DNA from: Paractinoplanes rishiriensis
GTDB lineage: Bacteria > Actinomycetota > Actinomycetes > Mycobacteriales > Micromonosporaceae
Assembly (NCBI RefSeq): GCF_016862375.1
Contig: NZ_BOMV01000078.1
Coordinates: forward strand, 1 to 64,000
DNA: 64,000 bases
Direction: 5' to 3'
Part shown: one piece after another, positions 33,294 to 41,862 of the stretch
Numbering within the stretch: the first letter of the stretch is position 1
Layout of the letters: the number at the start of each line of letters is the position of its first letter
Made by a program: the position numbers and the translations under genes
The notes under the pieces: model-generated
Seen by the model: the letters and a program-made list of their open reading frames with translations, nothing else
What the model was told of the DNA's origin: nothing
Database searches by the model: none

Positions 33294-35114
33294 ATGGCAC
33301 CCACTCCCCGCGCCCGCCGGTTGCGCCGGCTGGCCGGTGTCGGCGCACTGGTCACCGCTGTGACGGCCGCCTTCGCCGTCACCATGACCGGCGCCGAGGC
33401 GGCGACCGTGTTCACCGCCGACTTCGAGTCTGGCAGCAGCGGCTGGTCGAAGTCGGGCGGCTCCTGGACGGTCACCGCCGACGGCTCGCAGACGCTCCGG
33501 CAGACGAACGCGGGCAGCGAGAACGCCCGGAACTTCGCGGGCGACGCCGCGTGGACGGACTACACCGTCACCGCTCGGGTCAAGCCGATCTCGTTCGGCT
33601 CCGGTGGATTCGCCGGCCTGCTGGCCCGCGCCAAGGGCTCGACCACCTTCTACCGGCTCGCGCTGCAGGGCGACCAGGCCCAGCTGCAGGCCGTCGCGAG
33701 CGGCAAGGTCACCGTGCTCGGCACCGCGTCCCGCACCATCGCGACCGGCACCTGGTACACCCTGAGCCTGACCGTGGCCGGCGCCAGCATCAGCGGCACC
33801 GTCGACGGCACCTCGGTGGGTTCGACCACCAGTTCGGTGAGCGCCACCGGCCGGATCGGCGTGCAGACCTCGTACGCCGCAGCGGGTTTTGATGATGTGA
33901 CCGTGACCACCGGCAGCGGCAGCACCCCCACCACCCCGCCGACCACCCCGCCGACCACCCCGCCGACCACCCCGCCGACCACGGAGCCCACGACGGGCCC
34001 GACGACCCCGCCGACCACCCCGCCGACCAGCGGCGCCCTCTACGTCGCCCCGAACGGCAGTGCCAGCGCGGCCGGCACCGAGGCGGCCCCCACCACGCTG
34101 ACCTCGGCCATCACCCGGATCGCGGCCGGCGGCACGATCTTCCTGCGCGGCGGCACCTACTCCTTCGCGCAGACGGTCACCATCGCGCCGGGCAACGACG
34201 GCACCTCGAGCGCCCGCAAGAAGCTTTCCGCGTACCCCAATGAGAAACCGATTTTGAACTTCTCGGCCCAGGCCGAGGACCCGGCGGCTCGCGGTCTGGC
34301 GATCAACGCCAACTTCTGGCACGTGTACGGGTTGATCGTGGAGCGGGCCGGCGACAACGGCATCTTCATCGGCGGCAGCAACAACATCGTCGAGCGGACG
34401 GTCACCCGCTTCAACCGGGACAGCGGCCTGCAGATCTCCCGGATCGCCTCGGACACCCCGAACAGCAACTGGCCCGCCAACAACCTGATCCTCACCTCGG
34501 AGTCGCACGACAACGCCGACTCGGACGGCGAGGACGCCGACGGCTTCGCGGCCAAGCTCACCTCCGGACCGGGCAACGTGTTCCGCTACACCGTCGCGCA
34601 CCACAACATCGACGACGGCTGGGACCTCTACACCAAGTCCGACACCGGCCCGATCGGCGTGGTCACCATCGAGGACTCGCTGGCCTACAACAACGGCACC
34701 CTCTCCGACGGCAGCCAGGCCGGCGCGGGCGACCGCAACGGCTACAAGCTGGGCGGCGAGGACATCGGCGTGAACCACATCGTCCGGCGCAGCTTCGCGT
34801 ACCGGAACGGCAAGCACGGGTTCACCTTCAACAGCAACCCGGGCACCATGACGATCTCGAACAACGTGAGCGTCGACAACGCCGAGCGGAACTTCAACTT
34901 CGACGGCGGCACCTCGGTGTTCCGCAACAACACGTCGTGCCGGTCCGGCAGCGGCACCAACGACCGGATCATCGGCAACTCGGACAGCTCGAACCAGTTC
35001 TGGTCGGGCTCGAACGGTTCCCGGTGCGCCACCCTCTCCGGCGCCTTCGGGTGGTCCTTCGCCGCGGACGGCCGCCTGGTCGTCACGTTCGGCGGAAGCC
35101 CGGTGACGCCGTAA
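33294..35114 (+). CDS. Secreted pectate lyase, PL9 family, with N-terminal jelly-roll domain
   Basis: This 606-residue protein has a signal peptide to about residue 36, a LamG/CBM-like beta-sandwich (38-205), a TTPPTTPP linker (211-245), and a PL9 right-handed beta-helix from ALYVAPNGSAS onward. The likely catalytic lysine is K485 in NGYKLGG; acidic clusters DGEDADG (411-417) and NIDDGWD (438-444) fit the calcium sites. It cleaves polygalacturonate by beta-elimination outside the cell. ATG 33294 follows AGGAG. AACCTTTTC precedes it at 33235-33243. Confidence 0.92.
   Translation: MAPTPRARRLRRLAGVGALVTAVTAAFAVTMTGAEAATVFTADFESGSSGWSKSGGSWTVTADGSQTLRQTNAGSENARNFAGDAAWTDYTVTARVKPISFGSGGFAGLLARAKGSTTFYRLALQGDQAQLQAVASGKVTVLGTASRTIATGTWYTLSLTVAGASISGTVDGTSVGSTTSSVSATGRIGVQTSYAAAGFDDVTVTTGSGSTPTTPPTTPPTTPPTTPPTTEPTTGPTTPPTTPPTSGALYVAPNGSASAAGTEAAPTTLTSAITRIAAGGTIFLRGGTYSFAQTVTIAPGNDGTSSARKKLSAYPNEKPILNFSAQAEDPAARGLAINANFWHVYGLIVERAGDNGIFIGGSNNIVERTVTRFNRDSGLQISRIASDTPNSNWPANNLILTSESHDNADSDGEDADGFAAKLTSGPGNVFRYTVAHHNIDDGWDLYTKSDTGPIGVVTIEDSLAYNNGTLSDGSQAGAGDRNGYKLGGEDIGVNHIVRRSFAYRNGKHGFTFNSNPGTMTISNNVSVDNAERNFNFDGGTSVFRNNTSCRSGSGTNDRIIGNSDSSNQFWSGSNGSRCATLSGAFGWSFAADGRLVVTFGGSPVTP
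33935..34030 (+). repeat. Short-period linker repeat (TTPP coding)
   Basis: A 12-bp unit ACCACCCCGCCG recurs several times, interrupted by one variant stretch, and encodes the Thr-Pro linker between the jelly-roll and lyase domains of the PL9 protein. Confidence 0.85.
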
Positions 35115-35134
35115 CCCAGCCACCGTAGGGGCAG

Positions 35135-35169
35135 GGGCGGGCCGGTAGCGGGGAGCTGCCGGCCCGCCC
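35135..35169. terminator. Bidirectional terminator between pectate lyase and GGDEF-EAL gene
   Basis: GGGCGGGCCGG (35135-35145) pairs perfectly with CCGGCCCGCCC (35159-35169). It lies between the two convergent stops and can serve both genes. Confidence 0.75.
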
Positions 35170-35171
35170 GT

Positions 35172-37100
35172 CTATCCGGTGAGCTGTCCGGCCAGCCGGT
35201 ACCGCTCGGTCAGGTCGTCGGCCGGCAGCGGCCGGGCGAAGTGGTAACCCTGCGCGGTGTTGCAGGCCAGCGCCGCGAGCGCGGCCACCGTGGTGGGGTC
35301 CTCGACGCCCTCGGCCACGACCGCGAGGCCGAGGTTGTGCCCGAGCGCGATGGTGGACGCGACCAGGGCGTGACTGCTCGGATCGGCGACCATGTCGGCC
35401 ACGAACGACCGGTCGATCTTCAGTTCGTCCACCGGCAGCAGCTTGAGGTAGCTCATCGAGGAGTACCCGGTGCCGTAGTCGTCGATCGACGTCTTCACGC
35501 CGAACGCCCGGATCCGGCGCAGCGCCTCGATCGCGGTGGTCGGGTCGCTCATCACGCTGTGCTCGGTGACCTCGATGCAGAGCAGTTCCCCCGGCACCCC
35601 GGCGGACTCCAGCGCCTCGGCCAGCCGGTCCGGGAAGCTCAGGTCGAGCAGGCTGCGGGTGGAGACGTTGACCGCCACCGGCACCCGGTGCCCGGCGTCC
35701 AGCCAGCGCCGGGCCTGCTGCAGCGCGAGCGCCAGCACCCGGTCGGTGAACCGGTGGATCAGGCTGGTCGTCTCCAGCACCGGGATGAACTCGTTCGGCG
35801 GGACCATGCCCTTGGTCGGGTGCTGCCAGCGGGCCAGCGCCTCGACGCCGGTCAGTTCGCCGGTGCCGACCGCGATCTTGGGCTGGTAGTGCAGGGTGAA
35901 CTGGTCCGGGTCGTCCAGGCCGCGGCGCAGGTCGCCGAGCTGGGTGAGCCGGGCCGCCGGGTCCAGGTTGTGGTCCACGGTGAACCGGCGGAACCCGTCG
36001 TGCTGCTGCTTCGCGTCGTGCATGGCGATGTCGGCGTTGCGCAGCAGGGCGGCCACCTCGGTGTCCGGTCCGGCGGTCGCGGCGCCGATGCTGATCTCCA
36101 GGTCGACGGTGATGTCGTCGAGCAGGAACGGCTGGTCGAACGCCTCGCGCAGCCGGACCGCGACGGTGTCCCCGTCGTCCGTGGCGCCCGGGCGCAGCAG
36201 CACCGCGAACTCGTCGCCGCCGAGCCGGGCCACCAGGTCGGCCTCGCGGACCGAGGACGCGAGCCGGCGGCCGGCCTCGATCAGCAGGTGGTCGCCGATG
36301 CGCGGGCCGAGCTGGTCGTTGACCTCGCGGAAGCCGTCGATGTTCACGGTCAGCACGGTGGGCAGGCCGGCCTCGTCGGCGGTGTCCAGCGCGTGCTGGG
36401 TGTGCGAGGTGAACGCGGCCCGGTTCGGCAGGCCGGTCAGCGCGTCCGTGGTGGCCAGCAATTCGACCTGGCGGCGGTGGGTGCGCGTGGACCGTGCGAA
36501 CCACACCAACACCAGAAGGCTCAGCACGAACGTGACCAGGCTGCCCCAGGCCAGCCGCCGGGAGTCCCGCTCGGCCGACGCCTGGTGCTGGATGTAGCTG
36601 GCCAGGTGCTGGTTCTGCTTGTCCAGCAGGCGGTCCATGATCCGCGCGTACGCGGGCTCGATGACGGTCTTGAGCGTGTTGCGGGCGCCGGTCACCTCGC
36701 CGCGGTCCAGCTGGGTGAGGTACCAGTTGATCTGCGGGCGCAGGTTGAGCTGGCGGGACGCGAGCGCGCCGGCCTCGCGGGCGTTCGCCCGGTCGATCGC
36801 GGCGATGTGCAGGGTGGCCGCGTACGTCTGCTGGTCGGCCGCCAGGACCTGCTGGCGTTCCGGCCCGTCCGGGTCGTTGATGGTGGCCCGGATCAGCGCC
36901 ATCTCCCAGGCCGACCGGTACGCGGCCTGCTGGTACGCGGCCACGTGCCCACCGGCCACGCTGACGTCCCGGACCAGCAGGTTCTGATGCCAGCTCGCCG
37001 CCAGCCCGTACCCGGACAGGACGACCAGCGTGCCCGCCAGCCCCGCGGTCACCCAGTGCCGGGTCCGCTCGGGGCGGGCCTGCCGCCGTGTTGGAACCAT
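35172..37100 (-). CDS. Membrane GGDEF-EAL protein (cyclic di-GMP turnover)
   Basis: This 642-residue protein has two membrane helices (about 17-37 and 174-194) enclosing an outer helical sensor domain, then a GGDEF domain with intact LGGDEF, then an EAL domain with VEALARW, DDYGTGYSS and a late ExVE-type motif. Both catalytic signatures look intact, so synthesis and breakdown of c-di-GMP are both possible. ATG 37100 has GGAGG at 7 bp and is preferred over a codon 27 bp upstream. Confidence 0.9.
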   Translation of the reverse strand: MVPTRRQARPERTRHWVTAGLAGTLVVLSGYGLAASWHQNLLVRDVSVAGGHVAAYQQAAYRSAWEMALIRATINDPDGPERQQVLAADQQTYAATLHIAAIDRANAREAGALASRQLNLRPQINWYLTQLDRGEVTGARNTLKTVIEPAYARIMDRLLDKQNQHLASYIQHQASAERDSRRLAWGSLVTFVLSLLVLVWFARSTRTHRRQVELLATTDALTGLPNRAAFTSHTQHALDTADEAGLPTVLTVNIDGFREVNDQLGPRIGDHLLIEAGRRLASSVREADLVARLGGDEFAVLLRPGATDDGDTVAVRLREAFDQPFLLDDITVDLEISIGAATAGPDTEVAALLRNADIAMHDAKQQHDGFRRFTVDHNLDPAARLTQLGDLRRGLDDPDQFTLHYQPKIAVGTGELTGVEALARWQHPTKGMVPPNEFIPVLETTSLIHRFTDRVLALALQQARRWLDAGHRVPVAVNVSTRSLLDLSFPDRLAEALESAGVPGELLCIEVTEHSVMSDPTTAIEALRRIRAFGVKTSIDDYGTGYSSMSYLKLLPVDELKIDRSFVADMVADPSSHALVASTIALGHNLGLAVVAEGVEDPTTVAALAALACNTAQGYHFARPLPADDLTERYRLAGQLTG

Positions 37101-37235
37101 CGTCGCCCTCCGCTGCCGGATCCGCACAACCGTCTCGCACCCTCACCATCGGCAGGGCGGGCGCCAGATGCGCCGGGACAAAGTTGCGAATCGGTAGCAC
37201 GCCGACGCGGGCTAAGGCTGATTCCGGAAGCAGGT

Positions 37236-37295
37236 GCGGCCCAGACCGCCGGCGCCGCCAGGGAACTGGCGGATCTGGCCGGCGGCCTGGGCCGC
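37236..37295 (-). terminator. Long nested hairpin after the metalloprotease gene
   Basis: An 18-bp arm beginning GCGGCCCAG (37236-37253) pairs with 37278-37295 at 17 of 18 positions, enclosing a second perfect hairpin CCGCCAG-GGAA-CTGGCGG (37255-37272). It lies 33 bp after the metalloprotease stop, in the 228-bp gap before the GGDEF-EAL start. Termination is the simplest role; an RNA-stability or regulatory role is possible. Confidence 0.6.
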
Positions 37296-37328
37296 ACGAT
37301 GACTCACTTTCAGGTGTGGCAGTCCGGA

Positions 37329-38171
37329 TCAGTAGCCGTAGCGGCTCTTCAGGTGACGCCACCAGTCGCGGAACATCCAGGCGTCGAACTCCGTGATCGA
37401 CTGGGAACTGCCGGCCTTCATGATGAAGTTGCTGACACCGCTCGGGGTCCAGTCGTAGAAGTCGTCCAGACCCCAGGTGTGCCCGATTTCATGTAGCAGG
37501 ATTGTCATGTTGGCCGTGCCCAGGCTGTTCATGAAGTACTCGCGGCCCATGCGCTGACCCCAGTCGCCGCCGGCACCGCCGCCGAAGCCGTCGGTCAGCC
37601 ACAGCGACTGGTCGTAGTGCCGGGCCACGCCGCCCGGGCAGTTCGGGTACTGCCCGTTCTGGTTGAAGAAGCGGCCGCACGGTGCCGAGCACTGCGGCGC
37701 GTTCTCCCGGATGTCGTTGACGTAGATGTCGACCGACGTGTCGGTCCACTGGAGCTGGGAACGGTTGCGCACGGCCCAGCCGACGACCCGGATCGGCACG
37801 TCGGTGTACGGCCAGGCGTTGTGCCCGACCAGCTCGTCCATCCACTTCTTGTACTGCTCGGCGACCTTGGCGTGGATCTGGTCCCGCTGCGCGGCCGTCA
37901 CGTTCGCCGAGGAGTCCCAGCGTACGCAGTAATTGATGTAACCCCGGTTGGCCATGACCTGGTCCCAACCGTAGTTGCGGAACCCGTACAGGTTGCCGCC
38001 GTTGTACGTCTGCTCCTGGTGCTGCCAGACCTGGTTGAGGGGAGTCACCAGGTTGGAGGGCGGGCTCCAGGTGGCCGGCGCTGCCTGCGCCGCCATCGGA
38101 GTCATCGTGATCGCCGCGAGCGCGGCGACCAGGGCGGCCAGGAGGGTCCGCACCGTTCGTCGGGTCCTCAC
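37329..38171 (-). CDS. Secreted zinc metalloprotease-like protein
   Basis: This 280-residue protein has a signal peptide ending AQA (about 30) and a C-terminal zinc-site motif HEIGHTWGLDD (H227, H231, D237) of the HExxHxxGxxD metzincin-like kind. Four cysteines (YCVRW, QCSAPC, NCPGG) may form disulphides. GTG 38171 follows GGAGG. Two CGAAAA dyads lie 63 and 106 bp upstream, linking it to the lectin gene at the start of the window. Extracellular proteolysis is inferred. Confidence 0.85.
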   Translation of the reverse strand: MRTRRTVRTLLAALVAALAAITMTPMAAQAAPATWSPPSNLVTPLNQVWQHQEQTYNGGNLYGFRNYGWDQVMANRGYINYCVRWDSSANVTAAQRDQIHAKVAEQYKKWMDELVGHNAWPYTDVPIRVVGWAVRNRSQLQWTDTSVDIYVNDIRENAPQCSAPCGRFFNQNGQYPNCPGGVARHYDQSLWLTDGFGGGAGGDWGQRMGREYFMNSLGTANMTILLHEIGHTWGLDDFYDWTPSGVSNFIMKAGSSQSITEFDAWMFRDWWRHLKSRYGY

Positions 38172-38233
38172 GAGACCTCCTCTTCCGTTCGGGGGGTACG
38201 GATAGATGTCAATCAATAAGGCAGAGTGCCCGA

Positions 38234-38291
38234 CGAAAACCTTTTCGGCAACCCGGGCATCGAGCTGGCCACTCGCCCGAAACCTTTTCGG
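38234..38291. promoter_or_regulatory. Two CGAAAA/TTTTCG dyads between metalloprotease and TIR genes
   Basis: CGAAAACCTTTTCG (38234-38247) and CCGAAACCTTTTCGG (38277-38291) lie about 43 bp apart in the 209-bp divergent region. They repeat the motif found at 668-749, and both contain AACCTTTTC, also present before the pectate lyase gene. Confidence 0.55.
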
Positions 38292-38380
38292 CACACCCGG
38301 AACCGGGGACCCGCCGGGCGCTGGCACCGCGATCAGGCATGGCCCGGCCCGCTCTGGCAGGCGTCGGCCACAATGGCGCG

Positions 38381-39634
38381 ATGCGCAAGAGCGTCCTGGC
38401 CGGCCTGGTATTCGCCCTGCTGGCGCTGTGCGGCGCGGTTCTCACCCTGCGGATCTGGGTCCAGGCCGGCGAGATGCGCGATCTCCGCGACCGTCACCTG
38501 GCCGCCGCCGAACTGCTTGCCGGCCAGGCCGCCGGCCTGGACGCCACCGGTCAGTCCGAGGCCGCGGCCACGCTCCTGACCGAGTCCCGCCGGCGCGGCA
38601 CATCGGCCGCCCGCATCGACGCCGACCTGACCGAGGCCGGCTACTCCGGCGGCGGCACCGCGGCCGGCATGCTGCTGTTCGGCTCGCTGGCCGCCTGGCT
38701 GCTGCTGCGTCAGCGCCGCCTCTATCACGACGTCGCCCCCGACGAGCCGCAACCCGCCCTCCTGCCGGCCGAGCCCGCCGCGTCCACCATCTTTTTGTCG
38801 TACGCCCGAGCCGACCGCGACGCGGTGCTGAAGGTGCACGCCGCCCTGGCCGCGCGCGGCCGGGACATCTGGGTGGACTGGACCGGCATCCCGCCCACGG
38901 CCGACTGGATGGACGAGATCGTGCGCGCCGTCGAACGCTGCGACGCGATGCTGTTCGCGCTGAGCCCGCACTCGCTGCGCTCGACCGTCTGCCGCCAGGA
39001 ACTCGACCACGCGCTGGCGGCCGGCAAGCGGGTGCTCCCGGTCCTGCTGGCCGACGTCGACGACGAGTCGATCCCGGACGCCCTGCGCCCGATCAACTGG
39101 GTGATGTGCCGCACCGGCGAGGAACGGGAAGCCGCCGTCGACGCCGTCATCAGGGCCGTGGACCTGGACCTGGACTGGGTTCAGCTGCACACCCGCCTGC
39201 TGGTCCGGGCCCGCGAGTGGCAGTCCGCCGACCACGACCCCGGCTACCTGATCGCCGGCACCGACCTGCGCCGGGCCCGCGCCGCCGTGTTGTCAGCGGC
39301 CGCCCGCACCCCGCCCCTGCTCCCCCTGCACCACCAGTTCGTCAACGCCGCCGAACGCCACGCCGCCGCACAGGGCCGCCGCCAGCAGCGCGGCGTCTAC
39401 CTGGCATCGCTGGCCTTCGGCATCCTGTTCCCCGCGGTCGTCTACTCGGTGGCCTTCGACGACATCAGCGAATCCGGCCTGGTGCGCCTGGCCCCGGTCT
39501 GGATCCTGGCCCTGGTCTTCGGCCTCACCGGCATCACGGCCCGCCGGGCAACCTGGCGCCGCCCGCTGCTGGGTGTGCTGGCGGGCGCGGGCGTGCTGGT
39601 CGCCTTCTTCGGGGGCATCTTCCCGGCCCTCTAG
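38381..39634 (+). CDS. Membrane-anchored TIR domain protein
   Basis: This 417-residue protein has two N-terminal membrane segments (about 5-27 and 92-110) enclosing a small outer helical region, a TIR domain (about 134-245: TIFLSYARADR, DIWVDWTGIPP, CRQELDHAL with the putative catalytic glutamate), a helical middle, and two to three C-terminal membrane helices. TIR domains of this kind are often NADases in antiviral or stress systems. The start is uncertain: ATG 38381 fits the first helix, and ATG 38339 is an alternative; neither has a clear ribosome site. Confidence 0.8.
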   Translation: MRKSVLAGLVFALLALCGAVLTLRIWVQAGEMRDLRDRHLAAAELLAGQAAGLDATGQSEAAATLLTESRRRGTSAARIDADLTEAGYSGGGTAAGMLLFGSLAAWLLLRQRRLYHDVAPDEPQPALLPAEPAASTIFLSYARADRDAVLKVHAALAARGRDIWVDWTGIPPTADWMDEIVRAVERCDAMLFALSPHSLRSTVCRQELDHALAAGKRVLPVLLADVDDESIPDALRPINWVMCRTGEEREAAVDAVIRAVDLDLDWVQLHTRLLVRAREWQSADHDPGYLIAGTDLRRARAAVLSAAARTPPLLPLHHQFVNAAERHAAAQGRRQQRGVYLASLAFGILFPAVVYSVAFDDISESGLVRLAPVWILALVFGLTGITARRATWRRPLLGVLAGAGVLVAFFGGIFPAL

Positions 39635-39635
39635 T

Positions 39636-40511
39636 CTAGCGCTCCATGAGTTCGCGGACTCTGCGGCGCACCCGGGCGATCCCCTCCGCGCTGTTGAACG
39701 CGGCGAACCGCGGCCACAGAAACACGAGAATGGCGAGTTCCTCGGCCACCAGGGCGGACTCCAGCGCCCGCCGGTCACCGGGCCGGCCGTCCAGATAGGC
39801 GTCGAGCAGCGCCGCGGGCACCCGCACGCCGGCCGGAGTGGCCCGCACGCTGAGCAGGGCGAGATCGGCGACGGGCCGCCCGATGCCGGTCGCCTGCCAG
39901 TCGCAGAACGCGAGTTCACCGGCCGGGTCCACGATGTTGCCGGTGTGGCAGTCACCGTGGATGAACGCCGTCGGCACCGAGCTGATCCGTTCCGCCAGCT
40001 CGCCGCGGCGGGCGATGAGCTGCGGCACTTCCGGCCCCCAGAAGGCGGAGATCTGCTCCAGATCCGGATCGGTCAGGGCCGCCCGGAGCACATCCGGACC
40101 ATCCCAGCCCTGATCCTGCGGCACCGGCATGGCGTGCAGCGCGGCCAGCTCCCGCCCCAGCCGCGACCACATCTCCACCGTCCACGACCCGGCCGCCCGC
40201 ACCTCGCCGGCCGCCTCCAGCAACAGCGCGACACCTTCCGCACCATCAAAAAAGTCCACAATTGCCGGCGTACGCACCGGCACAACCGGCGCGATTTCCT
40301 GGTAGAAACGCAGCTCCCGCCGAGCCGCTGCCAGCGCATCCGGCCCCAGCGCGGCCGGCGTGGTCTTGAGATAGGCGGCCCGGCCGTCCGCCGTCCGCAC
40401 CGCACGCACCCCGGCACCGGACCGGGACTCGAGCCCTTCGTCGCCGCTCCATCCATCGATAGATATAGATGTAAGCGGTAGACTTCCGACTCCGCGTCCG
40501 GGAGGAATCAC
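39636..40511 (-). CDS. Aminoglycoside phosphotransferase (APH) family protein
   Basis: This 291-residue kinase-like protein has the Brenner motif FIHGDCHTGN and the metal-binding FCDWQ, typical of APH/choline kinase-fold enzymes that phosphorylate small hydroxylated molecules. The substrate is not predictable, and drug resistance should not be assumed. GTG 40511 with GGAG at 6 bp is chosen; ATG 40514 is the alternative. Either way the start abuts the divergent gene at 40513, so each promoter must lie in the other's coding sequence. Confidence 0.8.
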   Translation of the reverse strand: MIPPGRGVGSLPLTSISIDGWSGDEGLESRSGAGVRAVRTADGRAAYLKTTPAALGPDALAAARRELRFYQEIAPVVPVRTPAIVDFFDGAEGVALLLEAAGEVRAAGSWTVEMWSRLGRELAALHAMPVPQDQGWDGPDVLRAALTDPDLEQISAFWGPEVPQLIARRGELAERISSVPTAFIHGDCHTGNIVDPAGELAFCDWQATGIGRPVADLALLSVRATPAGVRVPAALLDAYLDGRPGDRRALESALVAEELAILVFLWPRFAAFNSAEGIARVRRRVRELMER

Positions 40512-40512
40512 C

Positions 40513-41115
40513 ATGATCTCCACTATCTCCGGCCTGCGCTGGGCTGCCCTGACGTCCGCGTTCCTGCTGCCCGCCCCGGCTGCAGCCGCCGCACCGGCCG
40601 CCGACCCGGCACCGGTCGAACAGGTCGCCATCGACATCCTCGCGGTCGAGGGCTCCGGCTGTCCGGCCGGCACGGTCACGATTTCGGCGCTGCCGGACAA
40701 CGCCGGTTTCCAGCTGCACCACACCGACTACCGGGCCGCGGCCGGCCGTCGAAACTGTCACGTCGAGCTCGCCGTGGACGCTCCGGCCGGCTTCGCCTAT
40801 GCCATCATGCACGCCGGATACCGGGGCGAGTTGCAGGTGGGGCCGGGCGCCTCCACGGCGCTGCGCCCCACCTTCCACTTCACCGGCCGAGCGCCCCTCA
40901 TTCTCCAGCGGCACACGTTCACCGGCCCTCTCGACGGCGATTGGCAGGTCACCGACGACGTCGAGCCCGCCGCCCGCGCCTTCTCCTCCTGCGAACAGCT
41001 CCAGAACCTCCACATCAATACCGACCTACGCGCGATCGCAGCCGACCCGCCCGCCCAGCCAAGCTGGATCTCGCTCGCCCACGCCCTCTTTGAGTTCGAG
41101 TGGCGGCGCTGCTGA
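40513..41115 (+). CDS. Secreted DUF4360 family protein
   Basis: This 200-residue protein has a signal peptide ending near AAAAA (about 27) and the DUF4360 pattern: GCPAGTVTISALPDN, a RRNCHVELAVDAPAGF strand pair, and RPTFHFTG. The function is unknown; homologues are small secreted beta-rich proteins. GGGAGG precedes ATG 40513. An AT-rich stretch, TAGATATAGAT at 40460-40470, could serve as -10 region, although it lies in the 5' end of the divergent kinase gene. Confidence 0.82.
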   Translation: MISTISGLRWAALTSAFLLPAPAAAAAPAADPAPVEQVAIDILAVEGSGCPAGTVTISALPDNAGFQLHHTDYRAAAGRRNCHVELAVDAPAGFAYAIMHAGYRGELQVGPGASTALRPTFHFTGRAPLILQRHTFTGPLDGDWQVTDDVEPAARAFSSCEQLQNLHINTDLRAIAADPPAQPSWISLAHALFEFEWRRC

Positions 41116-41122
41116 CCGCTGT

Positions 41123-41782
41123 TCACTCCCCCAGCAGGCCGACGAGAACCCGCGACACCGTGTCCGCGAAGCGGGGCGCCGGCACCAGCGGACCGCCGGT
41201 CAGCGCCGCGGTCAGGTGGGGGTGCCGGCCCGCCTCGATCGCGTGGGCCAGATATGCGCCCTGCCTCTGATGGGCAGCGGAGCCACCGTTGAGCTCGCTG
41301 AGGACGAGCGCGGCGGTGAGCGTGTTCATCACGGCGAACGTCTCCAGCTTGCGGCTCACCTCGGCCGGGTGCCCGGCGAGGACCGCCAGGACGTGCTCCA
41401 GCAGGTCGGTGCCGTGCGGGCCGAGCGCCGAGCGGGTGAGCACCAACTCGGGCAGCCAGCCGTGCCGCCGCATCAGCTCGCGTCCCTGCCGGCACACCGC
41501 CAGCAGGCCCGGCAGCCAGGGGCCGCCCGGCGCGGGCAGCTGATATCCGGCCGCCACCTCGTCGGTCATCAGGTCGAGCAGGTCGTCCCGGCTGTCGACG
41601 TAGCGGTAGAGCGACGCCGCGCCGGTGCCCAACTCGGCGGCGACCCGGCGCATCGAGACCGCGGCCAGCCCCTCCCGGTCGGCCAGCGCGATCGCCGCCG
41701 CGGTCACCTCCGCCCGGGACCGCTCGGCGGGCCGGCCCACTCCCGTACGCCGTTCCCGAAGCCAAACCGGCACCGCCTCCAT
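41123..41782 (-). CDS. TetR family transcriptional regulator
   Basis: This 219-residue regulator has a helix-turn-helix near the N-terminus (about 20-65; ALADREGLAAVSMRRVA, GTGAASLYRYV) and a helical ligand domain. ATG 41782 follows AGAGGGG; GTG 41806 is an alternative. It is divergent from an alpha/beta hydrolase gene, and the GTTCGCGAAC palindrome between them is its probable operator. Confidence 0.9.
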   Translation of the reverse strand: MEAVPVWLRERRTGVGRPAERSRAEVTAAAIALADREGLAAVSMRRVAAELGTGAASLYRYVDSRDDLLDLMTDEVAAGYQLPAPGGPWLPGLLAVCRQGRELMRRHGWLPELVLTRSALGPHGTDLLEHVLAVLAGHPAEVSRKLETFAVMNTLTAALVLSELNGGSAAHQRQGAYLAHAIEAGRHPHLTAALTGGPLVPAPRFADTVSRVLVGLLGE

Positions 41783-41826
41783 GCCACCCCTCTCGATGGC
41801 GCCCACCCTACCGTTCCGGTTACAGT

Positions 41827-41836
41827 GTTCGCGAAC
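41827..41836. promoter_or_regulatory. TetR operator candidate
   Basis: GTTCGCGAAC is a perfect 10-bp palindrome in the 80-bp gap between the divergent TetR and hydrolase genes, flanked by GTTCC half-sites at 41814-41818 and 41840-41844. Confidence 0.5.
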
Positions 41837-41862
41837 GACGTTCCCGAATTAGCGAGGCAGAG

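Noticed and set aside
33935..34030. Regular short repeats that could suggest a CRISPR array
   Set aside because: The period is 12 bp with no spacers and encodes an in-frame Thr-Pro linker.
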